Numbered from the stretch's first letter, positions 1 to 11,124 are shown. The stretch is DNA of 64,000 bases from Boesenbergia rotunda (GCA_024364735.1 JAGFNQ010000855.1:52340-116339); one strand, 5' to 3'. Numbers and translations are program-made. The notes: generated by a model not told the origin, from the letters alone.

Positions 1-234
1 TTACTTGTAATAAATTATTGTAAACTGATTTACGCGTATATAGAATTGCCCAAAGTAAACGGTCAACGACCGTGGGCCTTGGAGTAGGAGTGGACACAGG
101 CTCCGAACCAAGTAAATTGACTGTGTCTTTGTGCTGTGATTGTTTTATTTTATTTCCGCTGCGTAAGTGCTCTTTACAAAAATCCGAACGATTTCCGATA
201 TTCACCCCCCTCTATCGGTTCTATCGATCCAACA
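1..234 (+). repeat. 3' end of a SIRE-like 5' LTR (family S1), cut by window start
   Basis: The segment ends in CCAACA and is followed at once by a primer-binding site, so it is the R-U5 end of a 5' LTR. It is homologous to the end of the LTR at 16225-17582: both share the blocks AGTAAACGGTCAACGACCG and CTTGGAGTAGGAGT and a C-run before CTCTATCGG. By eye the two differ at roughly 8-10% of positions, so they are old or belong to different copies. Confidence 0.85.
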
Positions 235-235
235 A

Positions 236-247
236 GTGGTATCAGAG
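236..247 (+). promoter_or_regulatory. primer-binding site (tRNA-iMet type)
   Basis: TGGTATCAGAGC lies two bases after the LTR end. It is the usual plant LTR-retrotransposon site complementary to the 3' end of initiator methionine tRNA, where minus-strand DNA synthesis starts. Confidence 0.9.
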
Positions 248-450
248 CGGGGAAGTTCAAACCTGGTGCAACCACTAGTTTGAAATTTTTTTCGGATTTT
301 TATTTTCTATTTTTTTTATTTCTCGCTAAATATTTCGTTCGTTTTTTTTAAGCGAGGTTGGTGCAACACCCCTCGTTATTTAATTTATCCAGCACTGCTA
401 ATCCAAGACCTAGTCTTGGAAAATCCTTTAAGTTTTCTTTTTCAGACTAA

Positions 451-2094
451 ATGGCCATGTAAGAGGGATTCAGCACCGTCAGACCTCCACTCTTCAGTGG
501 AGAAGACTTTTCTTACTGGAAAAGTCGTATGGAGGTCCACCTGAAAACTCAGGTGGACATGTGGATCATTATCCAGTCCGGTCTGGAGATCCCCCGAAAT
601 GCCGAAGGACTTCCTCAGAACTACTCTGAATGGGACAACGCCCTAAACCGAAAGATAGAAGCCGACGCAAAAGCTACTCAGACTCTTCAATGCGGATTGA
701 CGAAAGAGGAGCTGAACCGCGTGGGCCCCTTCAACAGTGCAAAGGAGCTGTGGACAAAACTGATCGAGCTGCACGAAGGGACTTCAGATACTCGGATCAG
801 CAAGAGGGATCTGCTACTAAACAAACTCTACACCATCAAGATGGCCGACAATGAAACAGCAGCCCAGCTCCACGCACGAATCCAAGAGGTAATGAACGGT
901 CTTCACACAATAGGTCACAAGGTTGAAAACCGTGACCTAATAAGGTATGCTCTAAACGCCTTCCCTAGAAACACCTTGTGGGCATCTATGGTAGATGCAT
1001 ACAAGGTCTCTAGAGATCTTTCTAAAATAAAATTAGATGAATTGTTTTCCGAACTAGAACTGCACAAACAAACTAACACCAATATGGTCGAGAAAGGTAT
1101 TGCTTTCGTTGCAGGTAAAACTGGAAGGACAACGAAGAAGAAGCCTGAACCTGAACCCGAGTCTAACTCTGACTCAGACTCAGAAGATGAAGAAGGAGAA
1201 CAAACTAAGCTGGTCCGGCTCGCTCGAAGCTACTACAAGGAGCTGAAGAACCGAACCAACAAACGGAAAACCGGCCGAAGAAAGGACGAACCAGCTGAAC
1301 CAGCGAACAAGCCTAATGTGACCTGCTACGGGTGCAAGAAAAAGGGCCACTACAAGTCAGAGTGCCCTAACCTAAAGGAGACAAAAAGGACGAGAAGAAA
1401 GAAGGCACTGCAAGCAACTTGGGACGAATCGTCCTCAGAAGAAGAAGAAGAGGCACCCCAGTCCAATCTCCTAGCTTTGACCGCCTCAGATAAAGTCGAG
1501 ACTGAGTCAGAAACAAAACAAGAGGACGGCGAGCTGACCTTCACAGAAGACGGAGAAATTAAGGTAACTGGTTTTAATAGATTGCAATTAAGTGAGTTAA
1601 TTTCATTTCTTTCTCAAGATTTGGCCAAAGCCAAACTCCGAGTCGAATCCCTCCGACAGGAAGTAAAACTCCTGAAAGAGGGAGCTGACTCTAAACCCTT
1701 AACCGAGAAGGTTCAGGAAGGAACTCCTACTCAAGTTGAAAAACTTGAAAAGGAAAACTCCTCCCTGAAAACTCAGGTTAAGGATCTTAGATCAGCATTA
1801 GAACGATTTACATCTGGTTCCAAAGGTCTTGACATGATCCTTGGAAAACAGAAATCAGTTCTAAATCGATCCGGATTGGGCTATAGAACCAAATCTCGGC
1901 AAAGATCATACCTTACTGTACTGAATCAGTCCAGAGGTAAAATTCAGGCATGGGTACCTAAACTATACCTGAACAAACTGACTGGATCAAATCAGTATTG
2001 GATCCCCAAGGACAAGATTCACATCTTGCCTAACCATCACCGTGGCTTTAGTCCAGGGGGAGCCAAACTGAAAACTATTTTCATTATTAGATAA
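451..2094 (+). pseudogene. gag: SIRE/Maximus-like copia Gag, start disrupted
   Basis: Gag forms the virus-like particle and binds element RNA. The reading frame is open from 463 to 2094. Its N-terminal part contains RPPLFSGEDFSYWKSRME, typical of SIRE/Maximus Gag. A CCHC zinc knuckle (C-x2-C-x4-H-x4-C) lies at 1324-1365, after a basic, acidic-repeat region. A long coiled coil follows (about 1560-1830), then a conserved tail near LDMILGKQKSVLN. The first methionine of the open stretch (529) lies inside the conserved domain. The likely original start is ATG at 451, and a TAA at 460-462, two codons after the second ATG, now blocks it. The pol that should follow is not contiguous: family A element A1 begins at 2286. 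Confidence 0.85.
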
Positions 2095-2285
2095 ACTTGT
2101 TATTATTGATTTAAATTGCTTGATTGATTGGTTATTTAATTTCTGCAATATACCATGCTTAGACTTAGGCTAGCTTAAGGACTAAACAAACTTAGCTGAA
2201 ATTTGACAACATAGTATTGGGTGGAGGTGAGATGATAGTACGTTAGGGAAGCCAATTTGGCGGAACTAGCCGAAGCTACCGATCC
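2095..2285 (+). other. gag-pol spacer, copy 1 (non-coding)
   Basis: There is no open frame after the Gag stop. The stretch including GGTGGAGGTGAGATGAT and GTACGTTAGGGAAGCC recurs at 11125-11330 and, in part, near 59400-59500. The copy is cut at 2285 (ends GATCC) by the LTR of A1. Confidence 0.75.
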
Positions 2286-4491
2286 TGTTAGTATTATGAG
2301 AGAAGTGTCCTAAGGCAATCGCCTTATGATTGTAAACATTCATTTTATTAAATGATAATTCACTATTTGAGTATATATGTTTGTGTATTTCATTGGGATC
2401 TTAAACTCATCTACTGAATGTCCGCAATACAATTCACAGCATAAGAGAATTTGTGATGGGATCACAACTAGTGATTATCTCTAAATGTGCAATTGTGAAG
2501 TATTGAAAATATCCTTAGTCGATGAATTGATAAAAACGGATATTATCAATTCTGTTGAGACTAACATGGGTTATTCTCTAATCAGCTGATTCTCACTGGC
2601 TGGTGACATTAGGATGTCCGGAGATAAACATGGATGCTAGTTAAGGGAACTAGTTCATTGGAGTGACTAGCTGTAAAACTTCATATGGTAATCTACATAT
2701 AGATATGTCAATGAAGTTCTTACTGCAGCTTAAGTGCGATGTTCCTTTGACTTGCGGTGTTCAAGTCATCTTGGTCATGGAGACTTATACTTTGACATCT
2801 TAAGCAAGCATCTCTAAGGAGGTGTGGACCCAGGATGGTTGGGTATAAGCCGAAGTACCCGAAGATGTTTGAACAGCCTACAAAGGATTCACCACTTCTT
2901 GCGAGGAGATGTATACCCAAGGCCTATCGTCGGATTGTTACTCGAAGCCTCTGGCCAGAGCATCGCATGTTCAGAGTATGAATCTCTCAGATATATGAGA
3001 GTAACTAGAATCCGTAGGACGAGAAAAACATTGCTTGGGCTAGGTGTGACGTAGTCAGCCTAGTGGGGACTGACACACATAGACCGTGTCCTGAACCAAG
3101 TGGGTATAAGATGGTGAAGGGAATGAGGCACGATTCATTAAAGCTGCTGAAGGGTTTCAGAATTATTTCTGAGGTCAACCGTTGATCTTTCGATTAATTG
3201 GGGATCATGATGTACTACTAGGTGCCACTCATGATCGTTCTACAATATGTTAATTATAGATGACCAACATAAATCGAAAGCCTATTTAGTCACACGCACT
3301 ACGAGTAATCCGAGGGATTTAAAACGAGTTGAAAATTGAATTTTCCGATCAAGAGAGATAAGTCGAATCTGAATTTTTCAGAGACGCATCGGAAGCTTAA
3401 AATGGCTAAGTCTTTTGAATGCTTATTGGACGAATTAAATGAGTTTAATTTGTATGGTATAGGCTTGGGTTTGGCCGGCCAAAGAGGGTCCCCACCCTCT
3501 TTGTTTGGCCGGCCACATTGAAAGGGGAGAACCAAATTGTTTGGTTCAAATTATAAAATAAACCGAGCTTGGTTTGTTTTATAAAATTATGGATAAAGAA
3601 ATTTATATAAAAAAATTTATTTTTCATGGAAATTAAAATGAACCATGGATTGGTTTATTTTATTTTATAAAATCAATAATGGATTGATTTACCATGATAA
3701 AGAAATTTATATAAAGAAATTTATATTAAGAAATTTCTTTCCATAAGAAAAGGGAGACATGGTTGTTTTTATTATAAATTAAATTATAATAAAAACTTGG
3801 CATGATGGAATAAATCATAAAAAAATTTATATGATAAATTTCTTATGAAAATTTATTCCATAAAAAGGAGACTTGGCGATTGAGAGGTTACTATATAAAG
3901 GAACCAAGGCAAGACTTGGAGATTAATCTAAGAGATCTAGAAATAAGCCCTCTCTCTCTCTCCTTCTCTCCCTCTCCCTCCTCTAGTGCCGCCGGCCCTA
4001 AAAGGCGGACCCATTTGTTGCCGTGAGCTTCATCCACCAAGCAGCTGCCGAAGAAGAAGAAGCGGGCGCAACTCCTTCCTTCCTCCCGGAATCTTGATTC
4101 CGTTCTTCGTTTGGTGGTTAGTCTTCCCATCTCTCTCTTGGTATTCTTGTCGTGCCTTTGGAGAATCTAGTAGTTCTTGTCGGCACGAAACTCGTGGCTT
4201 TGCGATGTCATCCCGAAGAAAACTCGGCGTGGACGCGAATAGAGGCGGAGCTTCTAAGGGACGCTTACGGTTGGATCTCGTCCCTTCCTTCGAGTTACGC
4301 GAGGTAATAAGTAAATTAGTTTACTTTCTGCAAAATTTTAAATGTATGATCATGTCTACACAATATAAGGTTGCATGCTTAGATGTGTGATTAAATAATT
4401 TAGGAAATTATTTATGCTAAATCTTCCGCTGCACGTAATTAATTTTAAAATTACGAACCGCATCCATGTCAACATGCACCCGGTCCCAACA
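2286..4491 (+). repeat. 5' LTR of A1 (family A LTR, 2206 bp)
   Basis: Starts TGTTAGTATTATGAG and ends GGTCCCAACA. Six other family A LTR copies or fragments occur at 10134, 28503, 31097, 36199, 46112, 51705 and 62830 (the first of these is the partner LTR). An AT-rich middle with repeats of AATTTATATAAAGAAATTT precedes the TATA box. A GC-rich, strongly conserved block after it (about 4200-4310) begins at TCGTGGCTTTGCGA and is shared by all copies. Confidence 0.93.
3892..3899 (+). promoter_or_regulatory. TATA box of family A LTR
   Basis: TATATAAA sits in CTATATAAAGGAACC. The same box lies at the equivalent place in the other long copies: 30127-30134 (+), 36657-36664, 46745-46752, 52348-52355 and 63468-63475 (all -). 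Transcription should start about 25-35 bp downstream, making everything before it U3. Confidence 0.75.
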
Positions 4492-4492
4492 G

Positions 4493-4505
4493 TGGTATCA
4501 GAGCC
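4493..4505 (+). promoter_or_regulatory. primer-binding site of A1
   Basis: TGGTATCAGAGCC one base after the 5' LTR, complementary to initiator methionine tRNA. Confidence 0.92.
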
Positions 4506-6210
4506 GGTTAGTGTTTGACATAATCATAAAGTTGTTTTGTGGAAAACTTTGTCATGATCTCAATTTTGGAAAAATTTTCAATTATGGAAACATTCCGATT
4601 ATAATAATTTTTAGATTTAGGTATTTCAAAGTTTGGAAATCCTCATGAAATTTCGCAAGCTTTTGAAATATCCTAATTTCTGAAATTTTATGATAATTGT
4701 GAAAACTTCCCATCTTTGGAAACTTTTCAATTTTGGAAATTAACTATTTTGGAAATTTTTTAATTTTGAAAATATGTAAGTTTTCTTTGTACCAGAAACT
4801 TACAATTATTCTGAAAACGTATTATGAAATCTCGCAATTTTGGGCACTTTCTTTTAAGAAAGTCTAGACAAATTTATGGATAATTAATTGACAATTAAAT
4901 TTGAATTGGTTTTTTAAATTGACAACAAAATTCTTTATTTTGGATTGAGCCTCGGGGAGCCGTCCAATTTAGAGTTAGTTGTTGTAATTTAATTTCCCAA
5001 TTTTAAATGAAATTGTCATGTTTAATTTGGTTACGCTTCCGAAGCAAACCAAATTGGATTTATGACAAATTACTTTTCTTTGGGTATCTGAGCCTCGGGG
5101 AGCCACCCTTAGAAAACGATTTGTTGTAATTAATTAAATCCATGAATAAAATATGGTTTAAGAGGTGATGCTCTTACATATTGTTGTCTCCAAAATTAAT
5201 TAGGAAAATGGTTTCCTATAGAGTTTTCTTAAATGAGATTTTCATGAAAATAATATGTGGTTGAATTAAGGGAATCTGTCTCTTAATTTAATAAGATTTG
5301 ATTTAGAGAAATCAAAGTCTTAAACATATTATTTCCGAAATTGATTATGACAATTTAGGAAATTGTTTCCCAAAACAATTCCTTGAATGAAGTATGAAAT
5401 TGGAATTAGAAAATCCGGTTCCTAATCCAATTAATGAGACTTGATAAATTAAGTCACATACATACTTTATTAAGGAAAACGTTAGTCATGACATAATTAT
5501 ATGTCATGAATGTGCTTAGAAAAGAAAGGATGAGACCCAAAACCCCTTACAAAATATTAAGGCTAACACCTTCCATTAATATGGTTAGAACCGGAGTTTT
5601 GTTTCTCGTTTGGGTTGATGGACACATCCATGCCCGACTTGAACCTTAACATGTTCGAACCATGGAATTAGTTTATGAATAATATAGTTAGAGTCAGAGG
5701 TCAATCCTTAGTTTTGGTTGTTGGACACATCCAAGCCTGACTAAACAATTGAATGAGCTCCAACCATATTAAAACTATTTCTTGATTAATGGGTCAGCCT
5801 TAAGCTTGGAGCATCGATTTGTTGTGCCACAGCCAAGGTCGATGTAAAGAGAGGTGCAGTTGGGTGCTATGTATAATGTTGCATACTTGTTAATGAGTTA
5901 ACAACTCAATGATTTATGCAAACATTCAATTAGTTGATAGCATAAAGTGATAGTTACATATATGTGATATGTGATCGGTATAATTACCTACCTTCATAGC
6001 TAAGAATAACTTGATGGCCACAACCATGGTTGTTCTTATCTATGGTTGGATATCAACCTATTTGGAGATGTTCCTACGATCTCCCGAATTGATAAAAAGG
6101 GTTATTCAATTTAAAAAATAAATAGGATTTTTATTAATGTATATTGATACATTCTTTAATCATTCTTCTCACATAAGCTCAATTTGTATTTCTAGGATAA
6201 TCACTCGATC
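4506..6210 (+). other. family A untranslated leader with hairpin cluster
   Basis: 1.7 kb between primer-binding site and gag, AT-rich and without a long frame. The first 300 bp are built of short TTTTGGAAA-type repeats. At 4940-5115 there are three hairpins with related G-rich cores and differing stems (see findings). The same leader occurs inverted at 34471-36198, including the three hairpins, and its start occurs at 30795-31062. It may hold packaging or dimerisation signals; that is inference. Confidence 0.7.
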
Positions 6211-6984
6211 ATGTCTTCTCTGAATTTGCGTTCCATTTTGGACACCAATAAACTGACTGGGCCAAACTTCATGGACTGGCTTCGAAACCTGAGGATAGTC
6301 CTCAAGGCAGAGAAGCTTGCTTATGTCCTTGAAGATCAACTTCCTAGCCGTCCTCCAGAAGATGCAACTCCAGACCAGTTAATCGCCTATCAGAAGCATG
6401 TGACTGATTCTGAACTTGCGAGTTGCATCATGCTAGCCTCTATGGTACCTGAGCTGCAGAAGCAGCATGAGCATATGGATGCTTATACCATCATCTTCCA
6501 TCTTCATGAGTTGTTTGAAGAGCAGGCGAGATCCGAAAGGTTCGAAGTCTCCAGACTCCTCTTCACCTCCAGGATGTAAGAAGGCACTTCTGCCTCACAG
6601 TTCGTGTTAAAGATGTTGGGGTACATTGAGCGACTGAGCACACTCGGTTTTACAATGGATCATGAACTAAGTATTGACTTAATTCTGAATTGTTTGCCCA
6701 AAAGTTGTTCACAATTTGTGATGAACTATCGGATGAACAAGCTGGAGACTACCATTCCTGAGTTGATCAACATGCTGAAGACTGTTGACCCTTCTGTAAT
6801 GCAGGATCAGAAGATGGTACTGTTAGTTGGTTCCTCGAAGAAAGGTTCTAAGAGGAATTCCAAAGAATAGAATAAAGGAAAGAAGAAAAAGGCCAAAAAG
6901 ACTGAAAAGACACCAAAAGGCACTTGCCATCACTGTGGCAAGGAGGGTCACTGGCGAAGAAACTGCAAGGTTTATCTTGAGTCC
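6211..6984 (+). pseudogene. gag: A1 Gag, interrupted by two stop codons
   Basis: Starts MSSLNLRSILDTNKLT, a copia Gag N-terminus followed by a UBN2-type capsid region (WLRNLRIVLK). The frame is the same as that of pol. Stops interrupt it at 6577-6579 (TAA) and 6868-6870 (TAG), otherwise gag and pol would be one reading frame of about 1300 codons, as is normal for copia. A CCHC zinc knuckle lies at 6925-6966. The start at 6211 is chosen because it opens the conserved N-terminus and is also present at 34470 in the minus-strand copy. With both stops, this copy would need Gag supplied in trans. Confidence 0.9.
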
Positions 6985-9900
6985 TTGAAGAAGAAGGCAT
7001 CCGATGCCCCATCCTCTTCAGGTATCTTCGTTATTGAATGTCACTCTATTTCCTCAGATACCTGGGTACTTGATACTGGGTGTAGCTCACATATATGTAA
7101 TGACATACAGGGGCTAAGGAATAGAAGAAGACTCGTCAAAGGAGAAGCGAATTTGCGAGTTGGAAATGGAGCAAAGATTGCTGCTGTTGCCATCGGAACA
7201 TATTTGCTAAAGCTCCCCACTGGACGTGTCTTAGAATTGGATAATTGTTATTTCGTTCCTTCGTTAATAAAGAACATTGTATCTATTTCACGTTTGAATG
7301 AAAAGGGTTATCATTTAACTTTTAGTAACAATTGTTGTTACATAACTTTAAATGACGTTCTTTATGGGAATGGAACTTTTTGCAATGGTATCTACACGTT
7401 AGATTTATCCAGTAATGTTTTCAATATCAAAGTTAGCAACAAACGTGCTCGAATAGATAATCGAATAGACTCTTACACTTGGCATTGCCGTCTTGGCCAT
7501 GTAAGTAAGAAACGCATGACCGAATTACACCGATGTGGAATTCTGGAATCATTTGATATATGTGAATCATGCTTAAAAGGCAAGATGACCAAATTACCCT
7601 TTTCTGGAAAAGGTAATCCAGTGGGAGAATTGGTTGGTCTGATACATACTGATGTATGTGGACCAATGTCAACTCTTGCACAAGGAGGCAATAGCTACTT
7701 CATCACCTTTATCGATGATCACTCGCGATTCGGGTATGTGTTCTTGATGAAACACAAATCTGAAGCCTTTGAGAAATTCAAAGAGTTCAGAAATGAAGTA
7801 GAGAAACAACTTGGCAAAAGTATTAATATACTTCGATCCGATCGAGGTGGTGAATACTTAAGTCAAGAGTTTCAAGATTATCTTAGGGACAATGGGATAT
7901 TGTCCCAATGGACTCCGCCATATACACCACAGCATAATGGTGTATCTGAGAGGCGTAACCGAACCTTGATGGACATGGTTAGGTCTATGATGAATCATGC
8001 AACTCTTCCAAAATCCTTTTGGGGCTATGCACTAAAGACAGCTGTTTACTTGCTGAACAGAGTCCCGACCAAGGTAGTCTCTACTACTCCATATGAGACA
8101 TGGAATAGTAAGAAACCTCACTTAACTCTCCTTAAGATATGGGGTTGTCCTGCTTATGTGAAGCGGACAGTATCAGACAAATTGGATGCTAAGTCTGATA
8201 AATGTCTATTTATTGGATACCCTAAGGAAACGAAGGGTTACCAATTCTATCATCCCTTGGAACAAAAGGTGTTTGTTTCAAGGCATGCTGTATTTCTGGA
8301 AAAAGAATTTCTTTTACAAGAAAACAGTGGGAGTGGCATTGAACTTGATGAAGTTCAAGAAACTCCAATAGACATTACAGAGACACCTAGTCTAGACCCA
8401 CAACCAATAACTCATAATGATGAGCTATCAGTTGAACCTAAAACAACACCACCTCTTCGTAGGTCTGATAGGACACGCAATATTCCAGAGAGATACGGAT
8501 TTCTCATAAGTGAATTGAACGACGTGTTACTCATAAGCGATGACGAACCTATCAGTTATGAAGATGTTCTGAAAAGTTCAGAAAGGGACAAATGGCTTGA
8601 TGCCATGAAGTCGGAAATGGATTCCATGTACGAAAACCAAGTATGGGACTTGGTTAACCCACCTGAAGGGATTAAGCCCATAGGGTGCAAGTGGGTTTTC
8701 AAGAAGAAAACCGACATGGAAGGTAATGTTGTTACCTTTAAGGCTAGATTAGTGGCAAAAGGATATCGTCAGAAACAAGGAATTGATTATGACGAAACCT
8801 ATTCGCCAGTAGCTATGCTTAAATCCATTCGGATGCTCCTAGCCATAGCAGCTTATTATGATTATGAGATATGGCAAATGGATGTGAAAACAACTTTCCT
8901 TAATGGAAACCTGCTTGAGGATGTATACATGATACAACCTGAAGGTTTCACATCGGTTGACAAAACCAAATTATGCAAGCTTCGGCGATCCATATATGGA
9001 TTGAAGCAAGCATCCAGGAGCTGGAACATCCGTTTTGATGAGACAATCAAAGAGTTTGATTTCTCACAAAATCCTGACGAACCTTGTGTGTACAAGAAGG
9101 TTAGTGGGAGTGCAGTCGTATTCCTAGTATTGTATGTCGATGACATATTACTTATAGGAAACGACATATCAGTTTTACAGACAGTTAAAATTTGGTTGTC
9201 CAAAACTTTCTCCATGAAAGACCTGGGAGAAGCAACCTATATCCTTGGGATTAGAATCTATAGAGATAGATCAAAACGGTTACTTGGTCTTTCGCAGTCT
9301 ACATATATAGACCGAGTGCTAAAAAGGTTTAGCATGTCAGAATCCAAGAAAGGTTACCTTCCCATCAGGCATGGGATCAATCTTTCAAAGTCTATGTGTC
9401 CGCGCACAGAAGACGAGAGGATTTGCATGAATAAGATTCCTTATGCATCCGCGATAGGATCTATCATGTATGCTATGTTATGTACAAGGCCCGATGTATC
9501 ATATGCTTTGAGTGTCACAAGCAAATACCAGTCGGATCCAGGAATGGATCATTGGGCGGCTGTTAAGACAATCCTTAAGTACTTAAGAAGAACTAAAGAT
9601 GTGTTCCTAATATATGGAGAAGGAGATATGGTAATACGTGGGTATACAGATGCCAGTTTCCAGACAGATAAGGATGACTCCAAATCTCAGTCTGGATACG
9701 TATTTACTTTGAATGGAGGCGCAATAAGTTGGAAGAGTTCCAAACAAGACTCCGTAGCGGATTCTACCACGGAAGCAGAATATATCGCAGCTTCGGAAGC
9801 AGCTAAGGAAGCAGTCTGGATCAAGAAGTTCATCTCCGAACTTGGTGTGGTTCCAACCATTGATGAAGCAGTGCCGGTTTACTGCGACAATAATGGAGCT

Positions 9901-10119
9901 ATTGCACAAGCAAAGGAACCAAGGTCTCATCAGCGATCCAAACACGTGCTTCGCCGCTATCATCTGATCAGAGAGATTATAAGTAGGAATGACATACAAA
10001 TTGAGAAAATTCCCACTGAAAGGAATTTAGCGGATCCTTTAACTAAGGCCTTGCCTCAGAGCAAGTTTGAGGGTCATATTAGGGCTTGTGGTATTGGATA
10101 CCGTAGCGATTGGCATTAG
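6985..10119 (+). CDS. pol: A1 copia Pol: protease, integrase, reverse transcriptase, RNase H
   Basis: 1044 codons without interruption, in frame with the broken gag upstream, so 6985 is the first ATG after the gag stop rather than a likely true start. Aspartic protease motif DTG at residues 30-32. GAG-pre-integrase zinc-binding segment from W166 (WHCRLGHVSKKRM). Integrase catalytic triad D223, D286, E322 with 62 and 35 residues between, the D,D35E pattern. Reverse transcriptase from about residue 555, with YVDD at 717-720. RNase H with D889, E930 and D968, ending in the usual copia tail TKALPQSKFEGH. All catalytic residues I looked for are present. The protein would cut Gag-Pol, copy the RNA and insert the DNA. 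Activity is inferred, not shown. Confidence 0.93.
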   Translation: MKKKASDAPSSSGIFVIECHSISSDTWVLDTGCSSHICNDIQGLRNRRRLVKGEANLRVGNGAKIAAVAIGTYLLKLPTGRVLELDNCYFVPSLIKNIVSISRLNEKGYHLTFSNNCCYITLNDVLYGNGTFCNGIYTLDLSSNVFNIKVSNKRARIDNRIDSYTWHCRLGHVSKKRMTELHRCGILESFDICESCLKGKMTKLPFSGKGNPVGELVGLIHTDVCGPMSTLAQGGNSYFITFIDDHSRFGYVFLMKHKSEAFEKFKEFRNEVEKQLGKSINILRSDRGGEYLSQEFQDYLRDNGILSQWTPPYTPQHNGVSERRNRTLMDMVRSMMNHATLPKSFWGYALKTAVYLLNRVPTKVVSTTPYETWNSKKPHLTLLKIWGCPAYVKRTVSDKLDAKSDKCLFIGYPKETKGYQFYHPLEQKVFVSRHAVFLEKEFLLQENSGSGIELDEVQETPIDITETPSLDPQPITHNDELSVEPKTTPPLRRSDRTRNIPERYGFLISELNDVLLISDDEPISYEDVLKSSERDKWLDAMKSEMDSMYENQVWDLVNPPEGIKPIGCKWVFKKKTDMEGNVVTFKARLVAKGYRQKQGIDYDETYSPVAMLKSIRMLLAIAAYYDYEIWQMDVKTTFLNGNLLEDVYMIQPEGFTSVDKTKLCKLRRSIYGLKQASRSWNIRFDETIKEFDFSQNPDEPCVYKKVSGSAVVFLVLYVDDILLIGNDISVLQTVKIWLSKTFSMKDLGEATYILGIRIYRDRSKRLLGLSQSTYIDRVLKRFSMSESKKGYLPIRHGINLSKSMCPRTEDERICMNKIPYASAIGSIMYAMLCTRPDVSYALSVTSKYQSDPGMDHWAAVKTILKYLRRTKDVFLIYGEGDMVIRGYTDASFQTDKDDSKSQSGYVFTLNGGAISWKSSKQDSVADSTTEAEYIAASEAAKEAVWIKKFISELGVVPTIDEAVPVYCDNNGAIAQAKEPRSHQRSKHVLRRYHLIREIISRNDIQIEKIPTERNLADPLTKALPQSKFEGHIRACGIGYRSDWH

Positions 10120-10133
10120 GCCAAGTGGGAGTT
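10120..10133 (+). promoter_or_regulatory. polypurine tract of A1
   Basis: AAGTGGGAG just before the 3' LTR, where plus-strand DNA synthesis would be primed. It starts within a few bases of the pol stop codon. The reverse complement stands next to the minus-strand family A LTR starts at 31163 and 38311. Confidence 0.8.
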
Positions 10134-10458
10134 TGTTAGTATTATGAGAGAAGTGTCCTAAGGCAATCGCCTTATGATTGTTAACATTCATTTTATTAAA
10201 TGATAATTCACTATTTGAGTATACATGTTTGTGTATTTGATTGGGATCTTAAACTCATCTACTGAATGTCCGCAATACAATTCACAGCATAAGAGAATTT
10301 GTGATGGGATCACAACTAGTGATTATCTCTAAATGTGCAATTGTGAAGTATTGAAAATATCCTTAGTCGATGAATTGATAAAAACGGACACTATCAATTC
10401 TGTTGAGACTAGCATGGGTTATTCTCTAATCAGCTGATTCTCACTGGCTGGTGACATT
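10134..10458 (+). repeat. 3' LTR of A1, first 325 bp
   Basis: Starts TGTTAGTATTATGAG and matches 2286-2610 with about six differences. The remaining 1.88 kb expected from the 5' LTR is missing because of the gap. Confidence 0.93.
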
Positions 10459-11124
10459 NNNNNNNNNNNNNNNNNNNNNNNNNNNNNNNNNNNNNNNNNN
10501 NNNNNNNNNNNNNNNNNNNNNNNNNNNNNNNNNNNNNNNNNNNNNNNNNNNNNNNNNNNNNNNNNNNNNNNNNNNNNNNNNNNNNNNNNNNNNNNNNNNN
10601 NNNNNNNNNNNNNNNNNNNNNNNNNNNNNNNNNNNNNNNNNNNNNNNNNNNNNNNNNNNNNNNNNNNNNNNNNNNNNNNNNNNNNNNNNNNNNNNNNNNN
10701 NNNNNNNNNNNNNNNNNNNNNNNNNNNNNNNNNNNNNNNNNNNNNNNNNNNNNNNNNNNNNNNNNNNNNNNNNNNNNNNNNNNNNNNNNNNNNNNNNNNN
10801 NNNNNNNNNNNNNNNNNNNNNNNNNNNNNNNNNNNNNNNNNNNNNNNNNNNNNNNNNNNNNNNNNNNNNNNNNNNNNNNNNNNNNNNNNNNNNNNNNNNN
10901 NNNNNNNNNNNNNNNNNNNNNNNNNNNNNNNNNNNNNNNNNNNNNNNNNNNNNNNNNNNNNNNNNNNNNNNNNNNNNNNNNNNNNNNNNNNNNNNNNNNN
11001 NNNNNNNNNNNNNNNNNNNNNNNNNNNNNNNNNNNNNNNNNNNNNNNNNNNNNNNNNNNNNNNNNNNNNNNNNNNNNNNNNNNNNNNNNNNNNNNNNNNN
11101 NNNNNNNNNNNNNNNNNNNNNNNN
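10459..11124. other. assembly gap (666 N)
   Basis: Unresolved bases. The gap is shorter than the missing part of the A1 3' LTR alone, so its size cannot be right or the join is wrong (see findings). Confidence 1.

Larger units (their letters stand above)
2286..10458 (+). mobile_element. family A Ty1/copia element A1 (Angela/Tork-like), 3' LTR incomplete
   Basis: Order: 5' LTR (2286-4491), primer-binding site, 1.7-kb leader, gag-pol, polypurine tract, 3' LTR start at 10134, gap from 10459. Pol order is protease, integrase, reverse transcriptase, RNase H, which is diagnostic for Ty1/copia. By hand count the two LTRs differ at about 6 of the 325 positions they share, so it is the youngest full-length insertion here. 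The five bases before the element are GATCC; the matching target duplication on the right is hidden by the gap. The Angela/Tork assignment rests on LTR length and Pol style and is tentative. Confidence 0.9.

Noticed and set aside
3986..4390. 134-codon frame in the family A LTR
   Set aside because: It lies in the LTR around the start of transcription, lacks any domain, and is not kept intact in the other LTR copies.
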